Assembly: GCF_049389645.1 (NCBI RefSeq)
Contig: NZ_CP186540.1
Coordinates: 2,542,001 to 2,606,000 of the forward strand
DNA: 64,000 nucleotides
Reading direction: 5' to 3'
Source: Alkalibacterium sp049389645
GTDB lineage: Bacteria; Bacillota; Bacilli; Lactobacillales; Carnobacteriaceae_A
Shown: positions 44,366-53,357 of the stretch, one piece after another
Position numbering within the stretch: position 1 is the first letter of the stretch
Layout: every line of letters begins with the position of its first letter
Program-made: the position numbers and the translations under genes
Notes under the pieces: generated by a model
What the model saw: only the letters and a program-made list of their open reading frames with translations
The model's database searches: none
What the model was told of the DNA's origin: nothing

Positions 44366-45799
44366 ATGTTTGTAAAACTAGTGAAAAGCGGACTCTATGG
44401 ATTAGGTATATACACTGGCTATGCATTTGTCTCAGCCATTGTTTTACTTCATTTCAATAAACCCAAAAATAAAGAGGAATTAGATACAAAATCTCTCTCT
44501 TCCTTTTATGGTAAAGATGAAAATGACGGACCGGATACCGCAGCTTTCTTTGACAGTCAGGATATGCTACTCACTTTGCATTTAAACTTGATCGAATCAG
44601 CAAAAAACTCAATTAAATTCGCTAATTTTTCGATTGAAGACGGGACCGTCAGCGATTTATTCTACGGCAAATTATTGGAAGCGGCGGATAGAGGCGTAAA
44701 CGTTAATATCCTTTTTGATGGAAAGGGGCACAACTTAGTAGGCATAAGTAATGGAAAGTATTGGGCACTTATAGCTCATCCAAATATACAGCTCGCTTTT
44801 TATGAAGAATTTGATTGGCTACGTCCCTGGACATGGCAAAATCGTATGCACGATAAATTCCTTATCGCAGATGATCACTCCGTTTTAACGGGTGGGGTCA
44901 ATTTGGAGGATTCCTTTTTTGTAGAAAATCACGATGATGCGGATTATGACCGAGACGTTGTCATTATAAATAATGAGCCTGAACGATTTAACGAAAGTGT
45001 TTTGAAACAATACACAGACTACTACGACTCCTTGTGGTATCACCCGTATACACATGTCAGACCGAGCTATGTTCTAAAAAGATATGAGAAACTGGCTAAG
45101 GAGACACGTCGATCTTTACTTTCGATTCTTAAAGAAGCTGAAGAGAAGAATGATTACGGCGCGAGTACACCCATTGACTGGCACAAGCATATGTTTCCTA
45201 CTAGAAAAGTCAGTTTAGTGACTAACCCCATTCAGCGATGGAAAAAAGACCCACACATTTTAGCGACACTTGGTAGATTATTTAAAGAAGCCAACGACAG
45301 TATTATCTTTCAAAGTCCTTATGTTGTACCGAGCAAAGACATGCAGCAGTATGTCGCGTTAGCGGATACAAAAGCAAAAGTGTTTATTGCAACAAATTCA
45401 CTGGCTGCCTCTAATAATTTCTTTGGCGTGGCTGGTCACCGAAAATACTTGAAGCAGTTAAGTCGTGAGTCTGCTCAAATCTATCACTTTCAAGGAGAAG
45501 GGTATATTCATGCTAAAGCCTATTCGATCGATAGTCGCTTAAGTCTGATCGGCTCATTCAACTTTGATCCACGCAGTTCATTTCTAAGTCAAGAAAATCT
45601 AGTTATCATTGATAGTCCAAAACTCACTGTAGCTCTTGAAGATAGCATTAAGGACATTGCACGAAAGAGCATTCCTTATAATAAAGATGGTGATCATCTT
45701 GTGCACAATACGTCGAAGAAAGCACCCGTTGCTAGGTACAAAAAAGTGATCTCAAGCATCATCTACGTTATTTTCTATCCTTTCGAGGATCTAGTTTAA
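44366..45799 (+). CDS. Phospholipase D/cardiolipin synthase family protein
   Basis: 477 residues. An N-terminal membrane segment (~8-28) and two HKD motifs: MHDKFLIADDHSVLTGGVN (~165) and IHAKAYSIDSRLSLIGSFN (~390). Both catalytic His-Lys pairs are intact. It probably transfers phosphatidyl groups at the membrane; divergence from standard Cls (480 residues, two N-terminal helices) leaves the exact reaction open. Strong GGAGGGGG ribosome site. Confidence 0.9.
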   Translation: MFVKLVKSGLYGLGIYTGYAFVSAIVLLHFNKPKNKEELDTKSLSSFYGKDENDGPDTAAFFDSQDMLLTLHLNLIESAKNSIKFANFSIEDGTVSDLFYGKLLEAADRGVNVNILFDGKGHNLVGISNGKYWALIAHPNIQLAFYEEFDWLRPWTWQNRMHDKFLIADDHSVLTGGVNLEDSFFVENHDDADYDRDVVIINNEPERFNESVLKQYTDYYDSLWYHPYTHVRPSYVLKRYEKLAKETRRSLLSILKEAEEKNDYGASTPIDWHKHMFPTRKVSLVTNPIQRWKKDPHILATLGRLFKEANDSIIFQSPYVVPSKDMQQYVALADTKAKVFIATNSLAASNNFFGVAGHRKYLKQLSRESAQIYHFQGEGYIHAKAYSIDSRLSLIGSFNFDPRSSFLSQENLVIIDSPKLTVALEDSIKDIARKSIPYNKDGDHLVHNTSKKAPVARYKKVISSIIYVIFYPFEDLV

Positions 45800-45849
45800 T
45801 TATTCCTTCCCCTATTATTTGGGAAAGGTAGGAGAGGGAGGACAATGTA

Positions 45850-45891
45850 CCGACCCTTCGTAGTTTTCAAAGCCTAACTACGAAGGGTCGG
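45850..45891. terminator. Long perfect hairpin between convergent genes
   Basis: CCGACCCTTCGTAGTT pairs fully with AACTACGAAGGGTCGG (16 bp, 10-nt loop). No T tract adjoins it on either side. It may stop both transcripts or act as an isolated relative of the array hairpins (same ~42-nt footprint). Confidence 0.6.
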
Positions 45892-45926
45892 CATAGTTGA
45901 CTTCCACTTTTTTTAATACTCCATTC

Positions 45927-47171
45927 TCACTGTCCCAAAAATTCTTTCATCTTTTTTTGTAGCTCGTTATAAAAACTCAGTCTCACTTTCGAATAGGATT
46001 CCAGCTCTTTGTATAAAGAACGAGTGACCATTTCGGGACTATCTCCGACTGTCTGCATAACCATCAAGAGGGTACACTGGCTGATGACCTCTTTCAAGAG
46101 AGCTGTGTTATGATTATCCGACTTGTTTTCAACGTTCACAGAATAGATATAAGCAATGAGCCGTCTGATTTCCTTGTCAATGGATTCTTCCGTGTGTTTT
46201 ATGCTGAAGAGCGTCTGATCAAGATTTTTTTCATCCTCTTTTTTATCCTGCAGGTCATCTAACAGCTGCAGAAGTGCCCCGTACTGGAAAGCAAAATCCA
46301 TCTCGTTTTTAGTCAGACTGCCTTTAATTAGGTAGGCATCCGCCAATACAGAAGTACCTCCCTTAAAGAAACTGACGGTTAAAATCTCTTCCTCAGTAAG
46401 TGGTTCTGATTTTCCTTGCAGCAAACTCTCGACCTGAGCTCTATGAATCAGTTGAATGCTTTCTGTCACTTCCGGATGGGTGTCTTCAGGATAATGAGAT
46501 TTGATCTGTTCAACCAATGAAAAAATTCTTTTTTCAATAATCTGAGTGGATACGACTGTTTCGCCAGACAATACTGCTGCCAGTCTCTGATTGAATTCAT
46601 ATTTCGTACGATCAGAGATGTCAGGGTCATCGAGGAGATTATCCGTATATGGATACAACATGCTGTAAGCATACATAGGTGTCGTCAGCTCCAAAGAAAT
46701 ATCCCAATACAATTGAAGACTGTTCATGATCCATACGTTACGCAAGGCTTGGAAAATTTCTTGATCGATCAACCGGGAATCCTCTTTTCTTGCCCGTAAG
46801 AGAAACGCCTCAGCGACATCCATGTATCCTTGGCTGATAAAATAGTTCAGGAATGGCTGGTCAAATAAAAGTTCTCTTTTATCTATCTCCTGCAGAAATT
46901 CAACAAGAAGGGACTTCACTTCTTGCAGATCAGGGGAAGACGTTTCAGTCCGAGACTCAATCTGATCTTTAATTTCAGGCAGGTAAGGTTCCAATTCATC
47001 GAGCAGGTTATTGAAGAGTTTCTTTAACTGTCTTTCATGCAACAGTTTTTTCCATAACGACGTTTTATTTAACTTGTCAGAAGGAAACGTTTTTTCTTTC
47101 TGATAGTCTGCAATAGACGACTTCATAAGATCTTCAATCGGAATGGTATGTAAGATAGGTTCTTTCAACAT
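45927..47171 (-). CDS. Class I isoprenoid-synthase-like protein
   Basis: 414 residues, almost wholly helical. Two acidic motifs fit the metal/diphosphate sites of the class I terpenoid fold: TDNLLDD at 176-182 and a canonical DDLQD at 305-309, facing each other in the trans-prenyl synthase arrangement. The first ~100 residues resemble nothing that I know. It is not next to other isoprenoid genes. It could be a prenyl transferase, a terpene cyclase or a non-catalytic relative. GGAGG precedes ATG. Confidence 0.6.
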   Translation of the reverse strand: MLKEPILHTIPIEDLMKSSIADYQKEKTFPSDKLNKTSLWKKLLHERQLKKLFNNLLDELEPYLPEIKDQIESRTETSSPDLQEVKSLLVEFLQEIDKRELLFDQPFLNYFISQGYMDVAEAFLLRARKEDSRLIDQEIFQALRNVWIMNSLQLYWDISLELTTPMYAYSMLYPYTDNLLDDPDISDRTKYEFNQRLAAVLSGETVVSTQIIEKRIFSLVEQIKSHYPEDTHPEVTESIQLIHRAQVESLLQGKSEPLTEEEILTVSFFKGGTSVLADAYLIKGSLTKNEMDFAFQYGALLQLLDDLQDKKEDEKNLDQTLFSIKHTEESIDKEIRRLIAYIYSVNVENKSDNHNTALLKEVISQCTLLMVMQTVGDSPEMVTRSLYKELESYSKVRLSFYNELQKKMKEFLGQ

Positions 47172-47359
47172 TATAATCGACCTCCATATCTCTAATTCCC
47201 ATTAATTATAACCCGAGATATAGATTAATTACACAAAAACATCCCAACATTTCCTCTCTTCGTCTCAATTGATCTTGCGATGAGGGAAGAGGAGGGGAGT
47301 GAGGGGATAAATTCATAATACAAATCTAACGTACCATCCGTTAACAGGGGGCGTAAAAC

Positions 47360-48154
47360 ATGAAACCACTTCAAGGAAAAATAGCACTTGTGACCGGTGG
47401 AACTCGCAATGTTGGAAAAGGAATCGCATTAGGTTTAGGCGAAGCCGGTGCAACGGTATATGTTACTGGAAGAAGTATAACGGATAAAGATGTTGAAGGT
47501 ATAACTTCCGCAGGCGGGAAAGGCATTGCTATAGTATGCAATCATGAAAATGATGATGAAGTAAAAAAAGTATTTGAACATATCAAAGAAAAAGAAGGGA
47601 AACTAGATATCTTAGTAAACAATGCTTGGGGCGGGTATAATCGTTTACGCAACAGAAAAAAGTACAAAGGTTTTAAATGGAAAGACGATTTTTGGAAACA
47701 ACCTCTGGAATTATGGGATGAAATGAATAATGTCGGTGTTCGTTCAAATTATGTTACAAGTGTTTTTGCATCAGAATTGATGCTCAAACAAAAACAAGGC
47801 TTAATTGTCAATATTTCATTTTATGCAAGCCGTAAATATTACGGGAATGTCATTTATGGTGTCGCAAAAGCAGCTGTCGATAAGATGTCTATGGATATGG
47901 CAGTTGAACTCAAACCACATACTATTGCTTGCGTTTCATTATATCCTGGTTACATTAACGATAATAAAACCATCAAAAAGCCTGATTCCAAAAAAGAATC
48001 CTCTCAATTTGTTGGAAGAGCAATAGCCAACTTAGCTTCTGATGAAAAGATTATGTCAAAAACAGGACAAATATTGATCGCTGCTGAACTGGGAAAAGAA
48101 TATGGTTTCAAGGATATAGATGGAACTCAACCTGAACCATATGATACGTTATAA
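47360..48154 (+). CDS. Short-chain dehydrogenase/reductase (SDR)
   Basis: 264 residues. NAD(P) motif TGGTRNVGKGIA (~12-23), NNAWGG (NNAG-equivalent, ~90), and catalytic Ser/Tyr/Lys in NISFYASRKYYGNVIYGVAK (YxxxK ~168-172). Close to the DHRS1-like subgroup. Substrate unknown. AGGGGGCGT precedes ATG. Confidence 0.92.
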   Translation: MKPLQGKIALVTGGTRNVGKGIALGLGEAGATVYVTGRSITDKDVEGITSAGGKGIAIVCNHENDDEVKKVFEHIKEKEGKLDILVNNAWGGYNRLRNRKKYKGFKWKDDFWKQPLELWDEMNNVGVRSNYVTSVFASELMLKQKQGLIVNISFYASRKYYGNVIYGVAKAAVDKMSMDMAVELKPHTIACVSLYPGYINDNKTIKKPDSKKESSQFVGRAIANLASDEKIMSKTGQILIAAELGKEYGFKDIDGTQPEPYDTL

Positions 48155-48258
48155 GATAATATAGTTTGGAATATAAATTTAATCGATACAGTTAAAGATC
48201 TTCGTATACACTTTATGACTGATGTAAACAAAAGTAATACAGTAAAAAAAAACCAATA

Positions 48259-48298
48259 ATACAAGGGTGACCCTACCTATATAGGGTCACCCTTGTAT
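48259..48298 (+). terminator. Long perfect hairpin after the SDR gene
   Basis: ATACAAGGGTGACCCTA pairs fully with TAGGGTCACCCTTGTAT (17 bp, 6-nt loop). It has no T tract. The 40-nt footprint is like that of the hairpin at 45850. Confidence 0.65.
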
Positions 48299-48556
48299 CC
48301 ACCTTCTACACCGGCTGATCTAAAAGCCCAACAAACGATTTGTTCTATTAGAAGGGAAGAGAAGTAGGGGAGTATATAATGTGACAAACACTCCTTTTTT
48401 TATTCAAATATACGTTCACGAATGTATGGATTTGAAGATTAAATTAGCGTAAAATATATAACGTTAGCAATATTAGTACATAGTTAACATGGATTTAAAC
48501 AAACTAATTAATGAAATAATATATATTTCAAAAAAATACAGAGAGGAATACGTGAA

Positions 48557-48781
48557 ATGGCATATGTTATAGCTAAAAAACATGGTAAGAATGGCTCTGT
48601 CGCTTATACATATAACTCAGAGGATATTCAATTAATCAGTCAGTTAGAACAAGAATATTACAATCGCGATATCGATATCTTCATAACGTCAGAATTGTGC
48701 AATAAGAAAGAATTTCTACCTGTTTTTAATGTTGGACATTTTGAATTGTTCATTGAATCGATCAGCAAAATCCTGAAATAA
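48557..48781 (+). CDS. Small hypothetical protein
   Basis: 74 residues; GAGAGGAATAC precedes ATG. Begins MAYVIAKKHGKNGSVAYTY; soluble alpha/beta. It may belong to a small uncharacterised Firmicutes family, but I cannot name it with confidence. Monocistronic, followed by a long gene-free stretch. Confidence 0.6.
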   Translation: MAYVIAKKHGKNGSVAYTYNSEDIQLISQLEQEYYNRDIDIFITSELCNKKEFLPVFNVGHFELFIESISKILK

Positions 48782-49974
48782 CTTGAGAGAATTTTACAAT
48801 CATTGATTATTTATCAGCATTCTAAAATTAAACTGTTTTAATAATAATAGATAAATATTAATAAGAAATGATTTTCACTCAATAAAAGAGTAACAGTCAA
48901 TAAAAGAAACAAAACTATCCAAGATAACTATTCAGCAATTGATGTCGAAATCCGGCAGAGAGTACGTTGTTTCAAACTCCAAATTCCAAACGATTAAATC
49001 GGCCTATCATGAAGTGTCTGGAATTATAATTAAGCATGCAATACATTGAAATGGTAGTCGAAATCATAAATTTTAAATAAATTAGAAAATAAACCGAAAA
49101 ACAGGGGATTTAATTAGAATTCAAGGTATCTTGGCTAGCATTTTCATTTCTGTAAATTGGTTTACATAATATATATTATACCAAGTAGATTATATAAGCA
49201 TAAGGTCCCTTATTGTCAATTCAGATTGAATTCGACTCGCCCTTGTTTAAGCCTTGAATTGAATTCAATTCAAAGTGATTTATGCTTAGTTTTTTACTGT
49301 TTCATTTTATTAATTACCCTATCATGATTTTTTTTATTCCATCTGATCTCTTACTCATTTATTGTAATTTTTTTGCAGCTTTGATAAATAATTCTCTGTT
49401 ATCTCATCCGCCAGCTATCCTAGTTCATCTACATCATTTTTATACGAGCATTACAACACGATTTCAGTTCGGTCGTCGTATGCTTATCCATTGAATCTCC
49501 TTAGAATCGTCCTGATCATATCTAAATAATCTCGAAATTTTATTGATACTAGATTTTAAAAAAATTCTATAATATCATTTGGAATTATTATTTAGAATTT
49601 TCATAAAAATATTCAACTCGATTTCATCTGTTCTTTTGTCTTTGCTATAAATCATATCTGAAGTTGAATGTATCATTCAACTCTTTTGATTCAATAATAT
49701 GCTGGTCACTGGCACTCTGATGTTCAATCAATTTAATTGGGTTTAAATCGTAATTATTCCTATTTATATAGACTGACTTTTATGCTCTTATCAATTAATT
49801 ATTTAAAATACCTAATTAAGGTTTCTCTATTGTTTTTCACTCGAATACCACTGATCATGTCTTTAATTCTTTTTTGTAAATAATTGAGTTGAGATAAATT
49901 TTTAGTCATGGTAGATCTTCCATCTTAATATTAATTAATGATAAAAGCTCCACAAACTTAGAGTAATAAAACAA
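48782..49974. other. 1.2-kb AT-rich gene-free region
   Basis: No frame with a credible start and coding bias. A 70-codon frame at 49282-49494 lacks a ribosome site. A degraded coding-like stretch at 48940-49048 (IQQLMSKSGREYVVSNSKF) may be a gene relic. A perfect palindrome TTGAATTGAATTCAATTCAA lies at 49253-49272, and a TGAATTCGAC word like that of arrays D/E occurs near 49227. Confidence 0.5.
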
Positions 49975-50347
49975 GTGAGTTCGACATTTAAATGTCTAAA
50001 TGTCGAACTCACTGAAGATTATTTTCTGAGTCTGTCATTCTATACTCGAAATGTCGAACTCACTGAAGATTATTTTCTGAGTCTGTCATTCTATACTCGA
50101 AATGTCGAACTCACCGAAGTTTATTTTCTGAGTCTGTCATTCTATGCTCGAAATGTCGAACTCACCGAAGTTTATTTTCTGAGTCTGCCATTCTATACTC
50201 GAAATGTCGAACTCACCGAAGATTATTTTCTGAGTCTGTCATTCTATGCTCGAAATGTCGAACTCACCGAAGATTATTTTCTGAGTCTGTCATTCTATAC
50301 TCGAAATGTCGAACTCACCGAAGATTATTTTCTGAGTCTGTCATTTC
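49975..50347. repeat. Intergenic tandem array E, exact 51-bp units
   Basis: Seven nearly identical units start (AATGTCGAACTCAC) at 49999, 50050, 50101, 50152, 50203, 50254 and 50305, always 51 bp apart; the last is cut after ~43 bp. An inverted half copy (GTGAGTTCGACATTT, 49975-49989) caps the left end. On the minus strand each unit reads TGAGTTCGACATT..AATGACAGACTCA, a hairpin with a 4-nt internal loop, and is homologous to array D. Differences between units are few (C/T at unit position 15, A/G, T/C), so the array is young or kept homogeneous. Confidence 0.95.
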
Positions 50348-50483
50348 TGGGACGATAAGCAAGCCTTGATTACTTTCTATACTCAACTGCAAAAATTACT
50401 ATCTGTTCTCCTCTACCCTCGCCTCTTAATTTTTCTGCAACAATTATCCTATCAGATCTTAATATACTTTTTTCCTTATAAAC

Positions 50484-50518
50484 AAAAAAAGGACTTCTAA
50501 TTAAAGAAGTCCTTTTTT
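50484..50518. terminator. Terminator of the fru operon
   Basis: A7-GGACTTCT and AGAAGTCC-T6 form the stem; used by the leftward fruA and possibly from the other side. Confidence 0.9.
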
Positions 50519-50531
50519 ATTCAAATTAATT

Positions 50532-52430
50532 TTAGTTCAAAACACTTGCAGCTATATTTTGCTTAGTATCGTCTACTTTAGGTTTCCAAATACCTAGTAT
50601 AATGGCTGAAATCATAGTACCTATGAGTAAAGCGACAATAAAGAGTAATGGATTTTCACCAATTCCGACAACGAACAATCCGCCGTGTGGAGCTGGTATT
50701 GAGACATTCCAAAGTTGAGTTAATCCTCCACCGATGGCTGCACCTAATATTGATGAACCAATGACGCGTAGTGGATCAGCTGCTGCAAATGGAATGGCGC
50801 CTTCTGTAATGAAGGAAGCACCTAATACAAAGTTGGATAATCCTGATTGTTTTTCCAAGTCAGTGTATTTAGATTTGAATAATAAAGTTGAGAAGGCAAT
50901 AGCTAGTGGAGGAATCATTCCGCCGACCATAACAGCTGCCATTAAACTACCGTCACCCGTATCACCAAAGACTCCTATTGAAAATGCGTAGGCTGCTTTG
51001 TTTACAGGACCACCCATATCGACGGCCATCATGCCACCTAATACGGCACCTAAGAGAACGGCATTACCGGTACCTAAGTTATTTAAGAAGTCCAGCATTG
51101 CATTATTAATTACGGCAAAGAACGGACCAATTAGGAAGAACATCAATAATCCAACAGCAAGTAGACCAAGAACGGGATAAAGTAAAATTGCTTTTATTCC
51201 TTCAAAACTTCTTGGTACATTTCTAAGCAGTTTTTTAATCCAGTTCATTACATAACCAGCAACAAAACCGGCTATCAGTCCGCCTAAGAATCCTGCGTCG
51301 CTATTTACAGCTAGTAAACCACCTGCCATACCAGGAAGTAAGCCCGGACGATCTGCGATACTATAAGCAATATAACCCGCTAATACCGGAATCAGGAATT
51401 GGAAAGCCGATCCACCGATAGTATTCAAAGAAGTAAACAAGACACTATCTGAGCCTAGTTGAGCTTCAAACAAGAAAGATAAGGCAAGTAATATCCCGCC
51501 ACCGACAACGAATGGAAGCATGTGAGATATGCCATTCATCAAGTCTTTATAAACAGATTGCAAAACTGTCGTGCCTTCTCCATCAGTTGCAGAACCTTGT
51601 GCTTCGTACTTATCACCAGTGTCTAATATAGGTGCATCACCCGTACTTGCTTTAGTGATTAGTTCTTCTGCTTTTTTGATTCCATCAGAAACCGGACGCT
51701 GAAGCACAGGTTTACCATTAAAGCGGGCAATATCCACTTTTTTATCCGCTGCAACAATGACTCCGTCTGCTCGACGAATTTCATCTTTAGTCAATATATT
51801 CTTAGCGCCATCTGTGCCATTTGTCTCTACGCGTATTTCCACGCCCATTTCGGCTGCTTTTTTCTTTAAAGCGTCTTCTGCCATATAGGTATGTGCAATA
51901 CCTGTTGGACACGCGGTTACAGCGACAACGAATTTCTTGTCTTTTTTATCAGACTGCACTTGAGTGACCTCTTGTTCTTTTGCACTTTCTTCAAAAATGG
52001 TCTGAACATCTTCAGGTGTCTGCGTTGTTTTCAATGCTTGAACCACTTCATCGTCAACAAGCTTTCTTGCAAGTGAGGCTAACACTTCAAGATGGACATT
52101 ATCTCCACCTTCTGGAGCAGCTATCATAAAGAATATCTCAACGGGTTGTCCGTCTAAAGCATTATAATTCACACCACTAGATGATTTAGCAAAAAGAACG
52201 GCTGGTTTGGCAACTGATTTATTTTTTGAATGTGGCATAGCAATACCGTCACCAAGTCCTGTAGAGGTTTGTGCTTCACGTTCCATGATGCCTTCTTTAA
52301 AGGTATCAAAGTCGTTTACAGCACCTTCATCCACGAGTCGTTTAATCATTTCATCGATGGCCGATTCTTTGGTTCTCGCTTTTAGATCCATAATCATCAG
52401 TTCTTTTTTCAAGACGTCATTAATTTTCAT
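50532..52430 (-). CDS. fruA: Fructose-specific PTS enzyme IIABC
   Basis: 632 residues. EIIA (~1-145) with phospho-His in AMPHSKN (~66); EIIB (~165-265) with phospho-Cys in TACPTGIAHTYMA (~173); EIIC (~290-615), about nine membrane helices with the PAPHGG motif (~593). It imports fructose as fructose 1-phosphate. Its ATG directly follows the fruK stop; ribosome site AGGAAAAG lies in the fruK end. Third gene of fruRKA. Confidence 0.96.
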   Translation of the reverse strand: MKINDVLKKELMIMDLKARTKESAIDEMIKRLVDEGAVNDFDTFKEGIMEREAQTSTGLGDGIAMPHSKNKSVAKPAVLFAKSSSGVNYNALDGQPVEIFFMIAAPEGGDNVHLEVLASLARKLVDDEVVQALKTTQTPEDVQTIFEESAKEQEVTQVQSDKKDKKFVVAVTACPTGIAHTYMAEDALKKKAAEMGVEIRVETNGTDGAKNILTKDEIRRADGVIVAADKKVDIARFNGKPVLQRPVSDGIKKAEELITKASTGDAPILDTGDKYEAQGSATDGEGTTVLQSVYKDLMNGISHMLPFVVGGGILLALSFLFEAQLGSDSVLFTSLNTIGGSAFQFLIPVLAGYIAYSIADRPGLLPGMAGGLLAVNSDAGFLGGLIAGFVAGYVMNWIKKLLRNVPRSFEGIKAILLYPVLGLLAVGLLMFFLIGPFFAVINNAMLDFLNNLGTGNAVLLGAVLGGMMAVDMGGPVNKAAYAFSIGVFGDTGDGSLMAAVMVGGMIPPLAIAFSTLLFKSKYTDLEKQSGLSNFVLGASFITEGAIPFAAADPLRVIGSSILGAAIGGGLTQLWNVSIPAPHGGLFVVGIGENPLLFIVALLIGTMISAIILGIWKPKVDDTKQNIAASVLN

Positions 52431-53354
52431 TTACTTTTCCTCCCATTTCTGTATTTTGATTTTAGGTAAAAGTTTGTCTATGTCTTCTTTTTTCGCTAGA
52501 TCTTCTTTAAAGGCCGTTGCACTCCCGCACGCAAGACTCATTTTGAAGGCGTCTAACGGATTTTTTGTTTTCTGATATTCGCCAACAAAGCCGCCGACCA
52601 TAGAATCACCGGAACCGACTGAGTTAACTAGTTGACCTTCTGGTGTCTCACTATAATAGACCTCATCATTCGTTAATAAAAGTGCACCGTCCCCACCCAT
52701 AGACACGATCACGTACTTTGCGCCTTCTGCAAGCATTTTTTTGCCATATGAAACGACATCAGTTAAGTTATCAAGTGTTACGTCATACAATTCTTCAAGC
52801 TCATGGATGTTGGGTTTTACTAACAAAGGATTTTTGGATAAAGCCATCTGCAGCTCTTCTCCAGTTGTATCAATAATAAACTCCGCTTTTTTACTTTTAA
52901 CGTAATCGATCAGGCGTTGATAATAATCGTCTGACAAACCTTTGGGCTTGCTACCGGCTATGATGACCAGATCGTTTTCGTTCAGTTCAGCCAATTGCTT
53001 GTAAAAACGCTGACTCTCTTCTTCATTGACGAAGGGACCATCATCATTTATTTCTGTTTCTTCCTCCCCTTTTAATTTAATATTGATGCGTGTGTCTGTT
53101 TCAATATGCGTAAATTCTGTTCTGACGCCTTCTTCTTTCAATTTTTCTAAAAGAAGTTGACCGATAAACCCGCCTACAAAACCTAACGCTACATTGTCAG
53201 TATTCAATTGTGTCAAAATTCTGGAAACGTTGATTCCTTTGCCTCCAGGTGATTTCTGATCTTTTTCGATTCTGTTCAACTGGCCCAATTTAATAGGGTC
53301 GTTGGGGTAAATCACATAATCGATCGATGGGTTTAATGTTACTGTATATATCAT
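52431..53354 (-). CDS. fruK: 1-phosphofructokinase
   Basis: 307 residues, PfkB family. Early TLNPSIDYVI, GGKGINVSRIL (~38) and the catalytic NSVGSGDSMVGGF (~250) are all present. It converts fructose 1-phosphate to fructose 1,6-bisphosphate. It lies 3 bp after fruR and abuts fruA. Confidence 0.96.
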   Translation of the reverse strand: MIYTVTLNPSIDYVIYPNDPIKLGQLNRIEKDQKSPGGKGINVSRILTQLNTDNVALGFVGGFIGQLLLEKLKEEGVRTEFTHIETDTRINIKLKGEEETEINDDGPFVNEEESQRFYKQLAELNENDLVIIAGSKPKGLSDDYYQRLIDYVKSKKAEFIIDTTGEELQMALSKNPLLVKPNIHELEELYDVTLDNLTDVVSYGKKMLAEGAKYVIVSMGGDGALLLTNDEVYYSETPEGQLVNSVGSGDSMVGGFVGEYQKTKNPLDAFKMSLACGSATAFKEDLAKKEDIDKLLPKIKIQKWEEK

Positions 53355-53357
53355 CTT

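Noticed and set aside
49282..49494. 70-residue frame rich in Phe, Leu and His
   Set aside because: No ribosome site and random-looking composition in AT-rich DNA.
49975..50358. 127-residue reading frame with seven NVELTEDYFLSLSFYTR repeats
   Set aside because: It exists only because the 51-bp hairpin unit is a multiple of three and lacks stops in one frame. There is no ribosome site, the start lies in the inverted cap, and sister arrays with 52-bp units cannot code.
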